DNA of 23,692 bases, taken from Spirochaetaceae bacterium (GTDB lineage Bacteria > Spirochaetota > Spirochaetia > Treponematales > Breznakiellaceae). The notes beneath the pieces were generated by a model that worked only from the letters and a program-made list of their open reading frames with translations, searched no databases and had not been told where the DNA came from. Below, piece by piece: positions 23,373 to 23,692 of the stretch. Each line of letters opens with the position of its first letter. The first letter of the stretch is position 1. Location of the stretch: contig JAITKQ010000009.1 in NCBI GenBank assembly GCA_031278295.1, positions 1 to 23,692 of the forward strand. Reading direction: 5' to 3'. The position numbers and the translations under genes are program-made.

Positions 23373-23692
23373 ATGGACAAGCTGATAATCCGCGGGGCGC
23401 GGGAGCATAACTTAAAGAATATAGACTTGGATCTGCCGCGGGACAGGTTGATTGTGGTGTCCGGGCTGTCGGGGTCGGGAAAGAGTTCGCTGGCGTTCGA
23501 CACGATTTTTGCCGAGGGGCAGAGGCGTTATGTCGAGAGTCTGTCCGCATACGCGAGGCAGTTTTTGGGGCGGATGGACAAGCCTGACCTGGACTACATA
23601 GAGGGGCTGTCGCCGGCGATTTCTATAGAGCAGAAGACCACGCACCGGAATCCCCGCTCCACCGTAGGCACTGTAACCGAGATTTACGACTA
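23373..23692 (+). CDS. uvrA: UvrABC excinuclease subunit A, 5' part (runs off right edge)
   Basis: The first 106 codons of UvrA, the damage-sensing ATPase that loads UvrB in nucleotide excision repair. The start MDKLIIRGAREHNLKNID, the Walker A motif GLSGSGKSS at 31-39 and the strand AFDTIFAEGQRRYVESLSAY are near-invariant in the family, as is the IEQKTTHRNPRSTVGT stretch at the end. The window ends inside this first ATPase half; about 850 more residues are expected. No good ribosome-binding site precedes the ATG at 23373; the ATG at 23362 is out of frame. Confidence 0.96.
   Translation, partial: MDKLIIRGAREHNLKNIDLDLPRDRLIVVSGLSGSGKSSLAFDTIFAEGQRRYVESLSAYARQFLGRMDKPDLDYIEGLSPAISIEQKTTHRNPRSTVGTVTEIYD

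Noticed and set aside
23412..23645. Minus-strand ORFs at the right edge
   Set aside because: They are shadows of the uvrA reading frame, which is unmistakable on the plus strand.

Overview
The window looks like part of a Treponema-type spirochaete chromosome. The evidence is several lipoproteins with relaxed lipoboxes, frequent TTG/GTG starts, long intergenic G/C homopolymer tracts, an orphan membrane-anchored solute-binding protein followed by envelope genes of the kind I recall from Treponema, and a mixed GC content near 50% that suggests a termite-gut-like treponeme. The genus is an inference from gene content; there is no rRNA in the window to confirm it.

Left part (1-10.7 kb). After a possible gene tail and one copy of a dispersed 190-bp repeat come a minus-strand membrane protein and a cytidylate-kinase-like protein with a BON-like tail and a degenerate P-loop. 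A divergent M16C metalloprotease, a minus-strand DUF362/ferredoxin protein and a minus-strand SPOR-domain exported protein follow. A second copy of the dispersed repeat, carrying a C17 tract, precedes a class I/II aminotransferase. That gene has a near-consensus promoter almost touching its start codon. D-alanine-D-alanine ligase (ddl) lies convergent to it.

Middle (10.84-13.11 kb). About 2.2 kb between the 5' end of ddl and the 3' end of a membrane-protein gene is a dense array of roughly 120 short units. Each unit has a nearly invariant GGCTGTCC core and a linker from a small, recurring vocabulary (GCAG types and GTGGAG types), giving units of 16, 18, 19 or 20 bp. Long ORFs cross it in several frames on both strands, but only because the repeat cannot spell stop codons. 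Boundary inverted repeat, C14 tract, local runs of identical units and a 52-bp higher-order period all point to an actively rearranging non-coding array. It is the most unusual object here. I see no transposase, cas gene or other dedicated partner next to it.

Right part (13.2-23.7 kb). A polytopic membrane protein is divergent from a five-gene plus-strand envelope operon: solute-binding protein, lipoprotein, acidic-linker outer-membrane protein, propeller-like lipoprotein and exported metallophosphoesterase. A structured gene-free stretch with a terminator follows. Next is a more AT-rich minus-strand pair: a truncated or frame-broken sugar-transferase (DXD) gene and a SAM methyltransferase. 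Then come a large EreA/ChaN-like lipoprotein with a small membrane protein, a leader with competing hairpins, and the 5' end of uvrA running off the right edge.
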